64,000 bases of DNA from Marinifilum caeruleilacunae (GCF_013141825.1 NZ_RZNH01000020.1:27493-91492); one strand, 5' to 3'; shown: positions 25,776-35,570, numbered from the stretch's first letter. Program-made: numbers and translations. Notes: generated by a model from the letters alone, not told the origin.

Positions 25776-26810
25776 TTAGGGTAAAACTTCTTCTTTCTGC
25801 TTATGCACTATCAACGATAATTCATGTATTATTTGAGTCGGTGATATCTGAGATATAAATTTATCAACTTCAATTAAACTGTTTTCATTCTTTAGAAATC
25901 TGCCAAAATCCACTTTGGGTTGAACCGTGCAAAACGGACTGGTTGAACGTCCTAATAAAACTATAAATGGGATATTACACGCTGCAGCGATGTGCATTCC
26001 GGAGGAATCAACAGTAATTAAAGCATCTGCTGCCTTGATAAGATTAATGTGAGTATCCACATCGGTTTTGCCAGAGTAATTTCTCACATATTTTTTATCT
26101 TCAACAGATAAATTAGATTCGTACTCATTGTTCCTTTCTGCATCTTTTGCATCTCCAACAAATACCAAATTGTATCGCCTGCTCTTTACCAATTGCTGAA
26201 TTAATTCCCAGGACAGCTTTTGGGGATAGGCACGATTCATCTGTGCATCATTTCCTAAGCTCAAGGCAATTACCGGTAAATTATTGTCAAAATCCCATTT
26301 TTTAACCTCTCCTCCATTCCAAACGCGAAGAGCCGGTAACTTTTTGAATTTATTATTAAGATAATTATTTACAAGACCAGCAAATCTATTGATATAGTGA
26401 ATATTGCGATCCAATACAAATGAGCTATCTAAAAGAATGCCTCGAAGATCATTTTTATAGCCCACTAAGTTTCGAATTCTGCAGAAGCGAAATATAATGG
26501 CATTGGCAAGGCTATTTTGAAAGAGAATTCCAAGCTCGTATTTATTTTTTCTTATTTCTTTGATTAAACGAATGGCTTTAAAAATTCTATTTCCACCATT
26601 TTTTGTATCGTCAATAATTACTCTTTCCAGATTGGGTAATTTCTTAAAAACATCCTTTATTGGAGCTTTACAAACCAGGGTCAGACTTGCATTTGGATAA
26701 TTCTCTAACAACAAGCGTATTGCAGGGGTAGCCATAATCGAATCACCCAGAAAATTAGGAAGTCTGATAATAATTTTATTTGCGCTATGTAATGGTTTTT
26801 TATTGCCCAT
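25776..26810 (-). CDS. Family 9 glycosyltransferase (heptosyltransferase-like)
   Basis: 344 aa, the size of WaaF/WaaC. IIIRLPNFLGDSIMATPAIRLL (the N-terminal acceptor loop), VIALSLGNDAQMNRAYP, LVFVGDAKDAERNNEY, and the donor-site block DALITVDSSGMHIAAACNIPFIVLLGRSTSPFCT are the standard GT9 motifs. It would add an L,D-manno-heptose or related sugar to the LPS core. It overlaps the kinase upstream by 11 bp and precedes the GT2 by 13 bp. Confidence 0.92.
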   Translation of the reverse strand: MGNKKPLHSANKIIIRLPNFLGDSIMATPAIRLLLENYPNASLTLVCKAPIKDVFKKLPNLERVIIDDTKNGGNRIFKAIRLIKEIRKNKYELGILFQNSLANAIIFRFCRIRNLVGYKNDLRGILLDSSFVLDRNIHYINRFAGLVNNYLNNKFKKLPALRVWNGGEVKKWDFDNNLPVIALSLGNDAQMNRAYPQKLSWELIQQLVKSRRYNLVFVGDAKDAERNNEYESNLSVEDKKYVRNYSGKTDVDTHINLIKAADALITVDSSGMHIAAACNIPFIVLLGRSTSPFCTVQPKVDFGRFLKNENSLIEVDKFISQISPTQIIHELSLIVHKQKEEVLP

Positions 26811-27567
26811 TGCTTTTTTTCGAGTTTCGTAGTTTTGCTTTCAAAGCCAGTTTCTTGTTAATTTTGGCTTTGTGCTCCTTATCAAACTGGATTAATAGTC
26901 TTACGGCTTCCTCTTCATCTTTATCATTCAGTTTGGCATATTCTCGCGCCACAACCTCTAACTCCTCTTCACTTGCCCATATTTGAGAAAAATTCTTAAG
27001 CCCTTTAAGATAAGGCATCTTCTCAAACTTCATTCTATTAATGTCAACAACACTAAATCCATATCCATCTTCTTTTTTTGATATCAGGATATTACCTCTG
27101 GAATAGTCCAAATGGTGAATGCTGTTTTTGTGTAATTTCTGATATGTATATTCAGCAAAATATTTCAGTATATTGTCCTTATCCGGGAACTCAAATCCTA
27201 TTAAATCACGAATGGTAAAGTCATATTCATGATGAATACTCACATAATAACTTCTATTAAACAATCCATTTTTAAGAGTTTCAACACAAGCTACAGGCTC
27301 TGGTGTATCAGCTCCCAGGCGGATCATTTTCATGGCATACTCAAATGAATGCTTTGCCTTCGATCCCCTAATCCAGGCATAGGCAATTTTGTTAATCAAA
27401 TGTGGAATTTTAAAAGACTTCACATTCAATTTTATCCCATTGCAATGGAAAACCTTTATTTCGTTTCTTCCTTTGTAAATCGACTCACCTGTATTTTCAA
27501 AGTTTTCAGGCAAATTTTTCACAAAAGATTCCAGCGATTTATATTTAGGGTTAAGTACTATTCTCAT
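26800..27567 (-). CDS. LPS kinase-like (KdkA/WaaP/InaA family)
   Basis: 255 aa protein-kinase-like fold. The catalytic loop is HHLDYSRGNILI (His-x-Asp with downstream Asn) and the metal motif is VVDINRMKF, with Asp then Ile-Asn. The pattern fits Kdo/heptose kinases of LPS core rather than protein kinases. The C-terminus is a lysine-rich helix. Start ATG at 27567 overlaps the NUDIX stop as TAATG, and its end overlaps the GT9 start by 11 bp, so translation is probably coupled across the operon. It probably phosphorylates a core sugar on lipid A-core. Confidence 0.85.
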   Translation of the reverse strand: MRIVLNPKYKSLESFVKNLPENFENTGESIYKGRNEIKVFHCNGIKLNVKSFKIPHLINKIAYAWIRGSKAKHSFEYAMKMIRLGADTPEPVACVETLKNGLFNRSYYVSIHHEYDFTIRDLIGFEFPDKDNILKYFAEYTYQKLHKNSIHHLDYSRGNILISKKEDGYGFSVVDINRMKFEKMPYLKGLKNFSQIWASEEELEVVAREYAKLNDKDEEEAVRLLIQFDKEHKAKINKKLALKAKLRNSKKSNGQ

Positions 27568-28097
27568 TATTGCTTTGAATTTACAAAAGCTTTCACAATT
27601 TCTTTCATCGACACAGAACCAATCTCATTCAATGGAATTTCTTCTGGCTGATAAAATTCGAAAGCAGAAATATCATCTTTGGCTTGTATGCTCTCAAAAG
27701 AATCGATTTGGCAGATAAAAGCCAAATCTGTTGTGAAAACCGATAAACCACCAAAGACATATTCATTTGGAAATGACATAAAATAATTCATCTCCCTGAT
27801 CTTTAGATTTAATTCTTCCTTTATTTCTCTATGTATTGCGTTCTCCGCTGTTTCCATTACGTCTACAAAGCCCCCTGGCAAATCGAGCATACCAAACTGT
27901 GGCTCGATGGCTCTGCGGGTTAGCAACAACTCTCCTGCTTCATTTACAATTAAGGCAGCAACCGCTGCAGCTGAATTAATGTACAGGTGAAACGAACATA
28001 TACCGCACAAAAAGGAGTTATCCCTATTAAAATTAAAATCGATACTCCCACATTTAGGACAATATCTTATTACTTTTTGCGGAAATGTTGGACTCAT
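27567..28097 (-). CDS. NUDIX hydrolase with N-terminal zinc ribbon
   Basis: 176 aa. Residues ~12-35 form a Cys4 zinc ribbon (YCPKCG and LCGIC). The NUDIX box is complete: GFVDVMETAENAIHREIKEELNLKI (GX5EX7REUXEEXGU type). This zinc-ribbon NUDIX subfamily includes NADH pyrophosphatase-like and uncharacterised enzymes. It is the first gene of the LPS-modification operon. Its start lies next to a 478-bp gap. It may hydrolyse a nucleotide-sugar or dinucleotide, substrate undetermined. Confidence 0.9.
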   Translation of the reverse strand: MSPTFPQKVIRYCPKCGSIDFNFNRDNSFLCGICSFHLYINSAAAVAALIVNEAGELLLTRRAIEPQFGMLDLPGGFVDVMETAENAIHREIKEELNLKIREMNYFMSFPNEYVFGGLSVFTTDLAFICQIDSFESIQAKDDISAFEFYQPEEIPLNEIGSVSMKEIVKAFVNSKQ

Positions 28098-28348
28098 AAT
28101 TAAGTTTGTTACTGTGGAACAGAATGTTAACTTGACTGCACAACCTAAAATTCATCTATCCTAATAAATTCAGGCATACAAAGAAAAAGCAAATCTAACT
28201 TATTGTGATTTCTTTCCCAATATTCAGTCCTTAATTTTAACAGAAATCGATAAACATCGTGAATTATTCTTGCCAAAACAGTACTCAAATTTAGTGTTCG
28301 AGCTTATTTGGATTAATCCCAAATTACCTTTTAAATCGATTGCAAGAC

Positions 28349-28575
28349 TTTGATTATACCAAAATCTTATTACTTTTAGTGCCGAAGCAAATAACAATGG
28401 GTAGGGCTAAGCTTAACAATCAAATATCCTGACGAAAAAAAGCTTATATCTTATTCAAATCAAATGGTCGCTAATTTTACTTGAACAAGGTATCCAGGCC
28501 TCCCATTAATTTTGATTCTAACCCAAATACCATATATAAAGAGAGGCATTTCGAAATGAAATGCCTCTTTTGTTT
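28349..28575 (+). ncRNA. Candidate intergenic small RNA in the gap 28098-28575
   Basis: The 478-bp gap holds no ORF of note. On the plus strand I see a promoter-like TTTG (28349-28352), 18 bp, TACTTTTA (28371-28378), and at the far end a terminator-like hairpin (GAGGCATTT 28543-28551 / AAATGCCTC 28559-28567) followed by a T-rich run. A transcript of about 190 nt would fit. AATGGG and CCCATT near 28396 and 28502 could close a long stem. The hairpin may instead serve only the minus-strand ggt gene. Low confidence. Confidence 0.25.
28543..28575. terminator. Terminator-like hairpin downstream of ggt
   Basis: Perfect 9-bp stem GAGGCATTT (28543-28551) / AAATGCCTC (28559-28567), loop of 7. The T-run is better on the plus strand than on the minus strand. 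Confidence 0.7.
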
Positions 28576-30279
28576 TTAGTATCCACTTGCCTTGCTATCC
28601 TTGTGTCGAAGTGTATCGGCCGCTCCAATTCGTATTTCTCCTGGTTTTACGGAGATATTTGCCATCATACCAATCCTGGACTGATCGGCAATTTTATGAC
28701 CCGCTTTTATCAGCTGATTTCTGACCGAATCAGTTAATAAATCCTTTTCGGCATATATTTTATCGGGTAGCCATTGTGAATGAACTCTTGCTGCATTCAC
28801 ACACTCCTGTGGCGACATTTCAAATTCAATGGCATTTATCACATTTTGAAATACCGAGGTAATAATTGTTGAGCCTCCCGGTGATCCGGTAAGCATAAAA
28901 AGCTTGCCATTTCTTTCAATAATTGTTGGGGTCATACTGCTCAACATCCTTTTTTCGGGTTGAATGGCATTGGCCGTTCCCCCTACCAAACCATATTGAT
29001 TAGGAACTCCAGGTTTAATGCTGAAATCATCCATTTCGTTGTTCAGGAAAAATCCTCCTCCGGCTACAATTACCTTACTGCCATAATTCCCGTTTAAAGT
29101 CGTAGTGATTGCAATTGCATTTCCCCAACGATCTACCACCGAAAAATGAGTTGTTTCAAAGCTTTCAATAATTTCAACATTTCCGGCTTTTATATCCTGA
29201 GAATCCGATTTTTTTTCTAGACTGATATCCGAAAATCTTTCATCTAAATATTCATTGCTCAATAGTTTTTCGCATGGTACACAGCAATAATCGGGATCGC
29301 CAAGCCAGGTTGCTCTATCTGCATATACTCTTCTTTCCAGCTCTACCATTAAATGAATGTGTTCAAATGATCCAAACTCATATTGACTGAAATTAAATTT
29401 CTCTGCTCCCTTTAACAATTGAATCAAGGCTATTCCACCACTCGAAGGAGGAGGCATTGAAATGATTTTACAGTCGCGATATTTTCCATTGATTGTAGGG
29501 CGCCATACAGACTCATATTGCAATAAGTCTTCTTTAGAAATTAAACCCTTTCCTTTTTGCATTTCGTTTAGAATAAGCTGGGCGGTTTCTCCTTCATAAA
29601 AACCGCTTCTGCCTTCCTCTTTAATTCGTTCTAATACTTCAGCCAATTCGGTGTTAACAATCAACTCTCCTTCTTCAAAATCTGATTTGCGCACATAGCA
29701 ACAGCCCTCTTTATTGGCGTTTACTTTGTAAATTCTCTCCCTGTAGGCATTCAGTTTCTCAGCTTCCAGTTTGCTTAAGCGAACACCTTCCCTGGCTAAT
29801 TTTACTGATGGTTGAACAAGATCTTCCCAATTCAATTTGCCATATTTTTTGTGCAAGTTTACCATTCCATCAACACTTCCGGGAACTCCTACTGCCAAAT
29901 GACCAGTTTCGCTCAAATCCTCAATAACATTTCCCTTACTATCTAAATACATCTTCTCCGATGCTGTTTTTGGTGCTTTTTCTCTAAAGTCCAGACTCGT
30001 TGTTTCGCCACCGGCAGTTCGAATTACAGCAAAACCTCCTCCACCAATATTCCCGGCTCTAGGATATACCACCGCCAGGGCAAATTGCACAGCAACTGCT
30101 GCATCGAAAGCATTGCCTCCTTTTTGTAAAATTTCATTTCCAACTTCGGACGCTACAAAATGTGCTGTAACTACAACGCCATTCTTAAAAGCATTTTCCG
30201 ACTTCGATTTGTTAGGTTGGGTACATGCTACAAAGAATATCATAGCAAGAAGTACCGTAAGAGTTTTGTTTAGCTTCAT
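28576..30279 (-). CDS. ggt: Gamma-glutamyltransferase (glutathione hydrolase), lipoprotein
   Basis: 567 aa. Lipoprotein signal MKLNKTLTVLLAMIFFVAC. Family motifs: NAFDAAVAVQFALAVVYPRAGNIGGGGFAV near the start, DFREKAPKTAS, and the small-subunit start FETTHFSVVDRWGNAIAITTTLN, whose second Thr becomes the N-terminal nucleophile after self-cleavage. Also GGTANAIQPEKRMLSSMTPTI and the substrate-binding GSPGG. It cleaves gamma-glutamyl bonds of glutathione and related peptides in the envelope. The nearest neighbour, an Oar-like receptor, is separated by a terminator. Confidence 0.94.
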   Translation of the reverse strand: MKLNKTLTVLLAMIFFVACTQPNKSKSENAFKNGVVVTAHFVASEVGNEILQKGGNAFDAAVAVQFALAVVYPRAGNIGGGGFAVIRTAGGETTSLDFREKAPKTASEKMYLDSKGNVIEDLSETGHLAVGVPGSVDGMVNLHKKYGKLNWEDLVQPSVKLAREGVRLSKLEAEKLNAYRERIYKVNANKEGCCYVRKSDFEEGELIVNTELAEVLERIKEEGRSGFYEGETAQLILNEMQKGKGLISKEDLLQYESVWRPTINGKYRDCKIISMPPPSSGGIALIQLLKGAEKFNFSQYEFGSFEHIHLMVELERRVYADRATWLGDPDYCCVPCEKLLSNEYLDERFSDISLEKKSDSQDIKAGNVEIIESFETTHFSVVDRWGNAIAITTTLNGNYGSKVIVAGGGFFLNNEMDDFSIKPGVPNQYGLVGGTANAIQPEKRMLSSMTPTIIERNGKLFMLTGSPGGSTIITSVFQNVINAIEFEMSPQECVNAARVHSQWLPDKIYAEKDLLTDSVRNQLIKAGHKIADQSRIGMMANISVKPGEIRIGAADTLRHKDSKASGY

Positions 30280-30330
30280 GGGTTTTAAGTTTGTGAAGCA
30301 TAAAGATAGAAAAGATCAACTTATGTATAC

Positions 30331-30361
30331 AAAAAAAGCGGCTGCAATTGCAACCGCTTTC
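30331..30361 (-). terminator. Terminator of the Oar-like receptor gene
   Basis: Inverted repeat AAAGCGG (30335-30341) ... CCGCTTT with nested TGCAA/TTGCA, and an A-run on the plus strand (T-run on the minus strand). It lies 21 bp after the stop of the receptor gene at 30382. Confidence 0.8.
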
Positions 30362-30381
30362 TATATTTATCTGAAATGATT

Positions 30382-33300
30382 TTAGTTAAAAATATAACGC
30401 AAACCTATTTGTAACTGCCACTTCGATCTTACAGAAACATCATCAATGTATGAATCCTGTAGGTTCTTATCGAACTGCATCCAAGGTGTACCGTTATTGT
30501 CAACTCCGTTAACTGTAATTGGACGAGTTGTAGTTGCAAACTGACGAACTCCCCAATCAGAGCTAATCATATTTCCTAAGTTCAGAACGTCAATTGAGAA
30601 TTGAAGTGTATTCTTCTTGCCTCCAACTTCAAAATTATAATCCTGCATGAAACGGAAATCTAATTGTCCGTACCAAGGTAACATTGCACCGTTTCTTTGG
30701 GCATATTGTCCTCTGCGATCTTTCAGGTAATCATCCTGGCTAATGAAAGCATCTAATGCCGCCCATTGTTCAGCTGCATCAGCAGCTTCAATACCATTTC
30801 CACTACCATCCAGTGTACCAAAGTTGATATCTGCAGAGTTTCTCGGAACATAAATCAGGTCATTATTGCTAATTGCATCGCCGTTTACATCGCCTGTGTA
30901 GGTATAAGAATAACGATTTCCTTTACCTGCTTCGTAGAACATTGCAAACGAAGAAGCAAATTTACCATAGTTCACTCTATACATTGCAGAAGCAATAACT
31001 CTGTGCTTTAATCCGTAACGAGACCATGAGTAAGCAGGGTTGTTAGGATTGCCTACAACAGGATTTCTTTGGAAAGCATCTGCAGCAATTTCTGCAGGAA
31101 TAGAGGTTAAATCTTTTGCGTTCAAATAGGTATAGGCCACATCTGCCGATAGTCCCCAATCCCATTTCTTGGCCAATTTACCTGTCATTGTAAATTGATA
31201 TCCTTTACTTGTGTTATCCATTACAATGGCACCAGCATCAAGAAAGGCTTCAGAACCTGGATCTGCAGAATAAATATTTACTTCGTTAAAACCTGCGAAT
31301 CGCTGGCGGTTGTCACCAGTACCCGTTAACTGACCTGTTGGAGGTAGCATGTTATAGTTTCTATGAACTACAGCATTTACATCTTTCGAATAAATTCCCT
31401 CAACAGTTGCCAACCAACCATCGCCAAATTTCATATCCATAGCCACATTGTTTTTCCAAACTTGTGGGAATTTGAAATTATCAGCCGTAGCGTTTAACTG
31501 GAATTCATAACCTGCATCAATTCTCGCATTCGACGATTGGTTTCCTAACCATACAAATGGGATACGACCAGTAAAGATACCAGATCCACCTCGCAATTGC
31601 ATGGTGTTATCGCCTTTTACATCCCAGTTGAAACCAAATCTTGGAGACCACATTACTTTTGAATCCGGCCAGGTTGCAGGATCCAGTCTTACAGAGTTTC
31701 CTTTTTCATCAACCCATCCGTCGAAGTCTCTACCTCTGTTGGTAGCTTCGTCTTGTGGAATATCATTATAGTATTTAGGAAGATCTACACGCAAACCAAG
31801 AGTCAATTTTAAATCGTCGTTTACCTGGAATTCATCCTGGGCGTAAAACGCGATTTGTGCCACATCAACATCCGACCATGCATATGCATTCTGGTTCGCA
31901 TCTGTAACATCCTGATTCAGATCATTAGTAGGGTTTCCTACGAAATAAGCAAAGTTATCATCCAGGAAGTTCTGAGCACTAAATGCTGTAACCCAAGGAT
32001 AGTAGAATAAATTAAACGAGTTTTCGAACTTGAATCTTTCATAGTTAAAACCAACCGTAATGGCATGACGATCTGAATAGTAAGTCAGGTTATCGGAAAT
32101 TTGCCATACATCCTGGTTCAATCGGTTGTGAGTAGAGAACATTTCAGAACCAGCTGTTAATGCTACATTTCCACTTGCATCAAGAATATCAATTACTGGG
32201 AATGGTTCTGAATGAGGATTACGCTTATCGCGGAAAGCGGTAAAACCAACCATTAACTTGTTTGATATTTTACTTGAGAACATAGAGTGCAATTCTCCAA
32301 CCACCGAATGAATTTTATTAAAAATTCGATAGGATGAGTTCTCGAAAGGCAGACGGAAACTTGTTGGTCCACGACCACCTACTGCCTCAGGGTGAGGAAG
32401 AATATCTTTCCAGGCATCCAACATGTTGTAACGAATTACCATATTGTGTTTTCTGGATAAATTTGCATCCAGTTTAATCAGGAATTTATCGTTAGAAGTT
32501 TCATGATTGTATCCCTGGTAAGCTCCCGGATCGTAACCCCAACGGTTAATCAAGTGTTGCTGAACTGCAATTGCATCAGCTTCCGAAACGCTGGTTGTAT
32601 TTGAGTTTCCAGTATTCGATCCGTTATCGGCAACAAAACCATGAGCCAATTGATCTCTTCTTTCCTGCTCGTAATTCACGAAGAAGAACAATTTATTTTT
32701 AATGATTGGACCTCCAAGACTAATACCATATTGCTTGGTGCTAAAATCAAGATTTTCAACTTTCAGTCCACTTACTTTATCTCCAATCATATTTTCGTTA
32801 CGGAAATAATAGTAGGTAGAACCTTTAAATTCGTTGGTACCCGATTTTGTTACAGCATTTACACCAGCTCCGGTAAAACCACCCTCGCGAACGTCAAATG
32901 GAGCAAGAGATACCTGGATTTGATCGATTGCATCCAGCGAAACTGGCTGAGCGTCGGCCTGACCTCCAGGAGTTGCAACATCCAATCCAAAGGAGTTGTT
33001 GAAAATCGAACCATCCAGTGAGAAGTTGTTGTACAAGTTGTTTCTACCACCAAAGCTGTTTCCATCCGACTCAGGAGTTAACCTGGTCATGTCCGACTGA
33101 CTTCTGGAGATGGTAGGTAAAGCAGCAATTCTTTCACGATTCACATTGGTTTGTGCACCTGTTCTGTCCTGACTGATCACATCGTTTTTATCGTAAACAA
33201 CAGTGATCTCATCAATTTGAACATTGTCTTCGTGAAGAATTAAATTGATTTCCGCAGATTTATTCAACTGCAAGTAGATGTTCTCCTGCTTGGTTTCTTT

Positions 33301-33564
33301 ATAACCAATAAAAGTAACTGTTACAGTGTAAGGCCCACCAATTTTCATGTTTCGAATATCGAATCGGCCATCATCTTGCGTAATGGTACCATATTGTGTA
33401 CCTGTTGGTGTATGTGTTGCCACAACAGTTGCCGCAAAAACTGGTACATTCTGAGGGTCAACAATTTTTCCGCGCATAGACGAAGTTGTTACCCCCTGTG
33501 AAAAGGCATTGGGCAAATAGGCTGCCAATGCCATTACAAGAAATAAAAATTTTAATTTCTTCAT
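30382..33564 (-). CDS. Oar-like TonB-dependent outer-membrane receptor
   Basis: 1060 aa. Signal peptide MKKLKFLFLVMALAAYLPNAFSQ. Residues ~26-110 are a carboxypeptidase-regulatory-like beta-sandwich (MRGKIVDPQNVPVFAATVVATHTPTG). The plug domain follows (DRTGAQTNVNRERIAALPTISRSQSDMTRLTPE, then YNNFSLDGSIFNNSFGLD), then a long beta-barrel ending in LQIGLRYIF, with a terminal Phe before the last residue. This is the Oar architecture of Bacteroidota and Myxococcus, not the SusC type; no SusD partner is adjacent. Ligand unknown; Oar proteins have been linked to adhesion and to protease or siderophore release in other species. Confidence 0.88.
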   Translation of the reverse strand: MKKLKFLFLVMALAAYLPNAFSQGVTTSSMRGKIVDPQNVPVFAATVVATHTPTGTQYGTITQDDGRFDIRNMKIGGPYTVTVTFIGYKETKQENIYLQLNKSAEINLILHEDNVQIDEITVVYDKNDVISQDRTGAQTNVNRERIAALPTISRSQSDMTRLTPESDGNSFGGRNNLYNNFSLDGSIFNNSFGLDVATPGGQADAQPVSLDAIDQIQVSLAPFDVREGGFTGAGVNAVTKSGTNEFKGSTYYYFRNENMIGDKVSGLKVENLDFSTKQYGISLGGPIIKNKLFFFVNYEQERRDQLAHGFVADNGSNTGNSNTTSVSEADAIAVQQHLINRWGYDPGAYQGYNHETSNDKFLIKLDANLSRKHNMVIRYNMLDAWKDILPHPEAVGGRGPTSFRLPFENSSYRIFNKIHSVVGELHSMFSSKISNKLMVGFTAFRDKRNPHSEPFPVIDILDASGNVALTAGSEMFSTHNRLNQDVWQISDNLTYYSDRHAITVGFNYERFKFENSFNLFYYPWVTAFSAQNFLDDNFAYFVGNPTNDLNQDVTDANQNAYAWSDVDVAQIAFYAQDEFQVNDDLKLTLGLRVDLPKYYNDIPQDEATNRGRDFDGWVDEKGNSVRLDPATWPDSKVMWSPRFGFNWDVKGDNTMQLRGGSGIFTGRIPFVWLGNQSSNARIDAGYEFQLNATADNFKFPQVWKNNVAMDMKFGDGWLATVEGIYSKDVNAVVHRNYNMLPPTGQLTGTGDNRQRFAGFNEVNIYSADPGSEAFLDAGAIVMDNTSKGYQFTMTGKLAKKWDWGLSADVAYTYLNAKDLTSIPAEIAADAFQRNPVVGNPNNPAYSWSRYGLKHRVIASAMYRVNYGKFASSFAMFYEAGKGNRYSYTYTGDVNGDAISNNDLIYVPRNSADINFGTLDGSGNGIEAADAAEQWAALDAFISQDDYLKDRRGQYAQRNGAMLPWYGQLDFRFMQDYNFEVGGKKNTLQFSIDVLNLGNMISSDWGVRQFATTTRPITVNGVDNNGTPWMQFDKNLQDSYIDDVSVRSKWQLQIGLRYIFN

Positions 33565-33621
33565 TTGAACAAAGATTAGATTATAATTAGGTAGGCCTCA
33601 AAAATAGAAAAAATCGAAAAA

Positions 33622-33629
33622 CAAACCTA
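33622..33629 (-). promoter_or_regulatory. Bacteroidota -7 promoter element of the Oar-like gene
   Basis: Minus-strand TAGGTTTG (TAnnTTTG), 57 bp upstream of the ATG at 33564. No -33 at the usual spacing was found. The rest of the 288-bp gap (33565-33852) is AT-rich with no other feature. Confidence 0.4.
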
Positions 33630-33852
33630 AAGGTCTGTTAAGCAAATTTATTAACAATCAACACAATAGAGGCTTCTAGGATTATCTTATTGTTCAATTT
33701 GTAGATTTTTCAAAAACAAAAATGTTAAAATTTGTTAAAGAAATCAGCGCATTACAAGACATGAACTTATCTTAAGTATAAGTTCAAAATTTACATACTG
33801 TTATATGTATTTTTTTTAATTCAAATCCAGAAAAATATTTGTAGCATTTCGA

Positions 33853-34881
33853 TTATTCCGACCAAATTTTGCTTTCCTGATTGATGTACCAGTTTTTTCC
33901 ACTTTCACCTTTAATGGATATTAAAAATTGTCTGCTGGTGGTTTCTATGCTAATCTCATGATCCGAAGTAATCTTATCGAAGTACTTGCCATACTTTTTA
34001 AACATTTTTTTCTCTAGATAGTACAGCCTTATCAACTCCTTCTTTGTAGGATAATCCAAATCTTTTTTGGGAGACATCGATTTTTCCCCAACAGCCTGGT
34101 CCGAAAACTCTACATACCCCCAGGTTTCTGGCTGATGCATAGCTATTACCCCTTGTGGCGACCACACCCAATTGTGCTCGGGATAGGCTTTGCCAGTATC
34201 TGGATTGATTTTTTTCTGATATTTTCCATCTACAATTTCAATATCCCAGTTCACACGGGAAAAGTTCACTCTCCATTGCTCCCCCGATTTTGGCTTTCTT
34301 CCCTGGTAGGCACATTCTTTAAGCACCTGCCATGGAAATGCCATTTCGATGCACCATTTTTTATCCTTATCCGAAGGGTCGTTAAGCGTACCATAAACTT
34401 TTACAGCCGATTTCATCCCTTTAATATCCCAGGCATTAATGGCTGGAGCACCATCTCTGTATGGCTTGGCAATCAACAAATCCCATATGGTATTTAAGGC
34501 ATTTACCTCAAACTCATAATAGTTGTGGTTATCTCCTTGCGGATCAATAAAAACCTCAAAATCGTTATCGTAAAAAATCACGGTATCTCTTTGCTTTAGT
34601 TTGGCCCAAATATGAGGTTCCTCAAGTTCCGCTGCGATATAAAAGTAGTCCTCATCCCACAGCATTTTTACCCTGGTTTTATAGGTAGGCTTGGGCTTGG
34701 CATCTCCTTCAATATCTACAAATTTATTTGACCACTTTGCTTTTCCCCACTCTTCCTGCGAAAGCAAACCATCAATTTTCATTTCGGTATTGGTTTTAAA
34801 ACACATATAAGATTCGGGATAATCTTGTGCACAAACACCAAAGGCAACAAGTATCAAAAACATTGAGAAAAAGCGCTTCAT
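33853..34881 (-). CDS. Exported carbohydrate-binding (CBM9-like) protein
   Basis: About 342 aa. The start at MKRFFSMFLILVAFGVCAQ (34881) gives a clear signal peptide; the frame extends 24 codons further upstream without a plausible start. The mature part matches a family-9-like carbohydrate-binding module: TEMKIDGLLSQEEWGKAKWSNKFVDIEGD, VKMLWDEDYFYIAAELEEPHIWAKL, FYDNDFEVFIDPQGDNHNYYEFEVNALNTIWD, and WCIEMAFPWQVLKEC. The C-terminal ~80 residues are charged helices. It probably binds sugars in the envelope; no enzyme gene is adjacent. Confidence 0.82.
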   Translation of the reverse strand: MKRFFSMFLILVAFGVCAQDYPESYMCFKTNTEMKIDGLLSQEEWGKAKWSNKFVDIEGDAKPKPTYKTRVKMLWDEDYFYIAAELEEPHIWAKLKQRDTVIFYDNDFEVFIDPQGDNHNYYEFEVNALNTIWDLLIAKPYRDGAPAINAWDIKGMKSAVKVYGTLNDPSDKDKKWCIEMAFPWQVLKECAYQGRKPKSGEQWRVNFSRVNWDIEIVDGKYQKKINPDTGKAYPEHNWVWSPQGVIAMHQPETWGYVEFSDQAVGEKSMSPKKDLDYPTKKELIRLYYLEKKMFKKYGKYFDKITSDHEISIETTSRQFLISIKGESGKNWYINQESKIWSE

Positions 34882-35020
34882 AAGTCTATTTTTTATCAGA
34901 TTTAGGATAAAAATAATGAATATTTTCTCTTCTCTGTCATGAGACATTGCCATAGAAAGATGTATTTAGAACATACGATTTCTGTACCCTTAAAACTAAA
35001 CAGGTTTAGTTTATATTTTT

Positions 35021-35028
35021 TATTTTTG
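35021..35028 (+). promoter_or_regulatory. Bacteroidota -7 promoter element
   Basis: TATTTTTG (TAnnTTTG), 23 bp upstream of the ATG at 35052. Confidence 0.4.
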
Positions 35029-35051
35029 AAATGATTTAAAAGAAAATTACC

Positions 35052-35570
35052 ATGCTTGATATATTATACAAAAGAAGAAGTGTAAGAAGGTTTACATCTG
35101 AAGAAGTAGAAAAAGAAAAAATCGAAAGAATTTTACATGCAGGCCTACTGGCTCCATCGTCAAAAAGCAAATATCCATGTGAGTTTATTGTTTGCGATCA
35201 AGCTGAGCTTAATCAGAATTTGGCTGCAAGCAAACCCGGTGGTGCCAATTTCTTAAAATATGCACCTGTATCGATAGTAATTACCGGCGATGAGGAAAAA
35301 AGTGATGTGTGGATAGAAGATTGTTCCATTGCTGCCGCATACATGTTGCTTCAGGCAGAAAAGGAAAATCTGGGTGCCTGTTGGGTGCAAATCAGAGAAC
35401 GAAAATACGACGAAGATCAGTTGGCGGAAGCTTACATCAGGGAAGTACTTCAAATTCCAGAAAACCAGAAGGTATTGGCCATTATTGGTTTGGGAAAGAA
35501 GGATGGTGAGAAAGAAGGCAGAGATGAATCATTCCTGATGAAAGAAAAAATTCACTGGAATAAATTCTAA
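35052..35570 (+). CDS. Nitroreductase family protein
   Basis: 172 aa, shorter than the family average. Starts with ILYKRRSVRRFTSEEVEKEKIERILHAGLLAPSSKSKYPCEFIV, the FMN-binding RRSVRxF core, and has ENLGACWVQIRER and VLAIIGLGKKDG near the end. It probably binds FMN and acts on a quinone or nitro compound. It is the second nitroreductase in the window; the two are distant in sequence. A terminator follows. Confidence 0.87.
   Translation: MLDILYKRRSVRRFTSEEVEKEKIERILHAGLLAPSSKSKYPCEFIVCDQAELNQNLAASKPGGANFLKYAPVSIVITGDEEKSDVWIEDCSIAAAYMLLQAEKENLGACWVQIRERKYDEDQLAEAYIREVLQIPENQKVLAIIGLGKKDGEKEGRDESFLMKEKIHWNKF

Noticed and set aside
28098-28575. Missed small protein gene upstream of the NUDIX operon
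   Set aside because: No frame of useful length with a start and plausible composition was seen.
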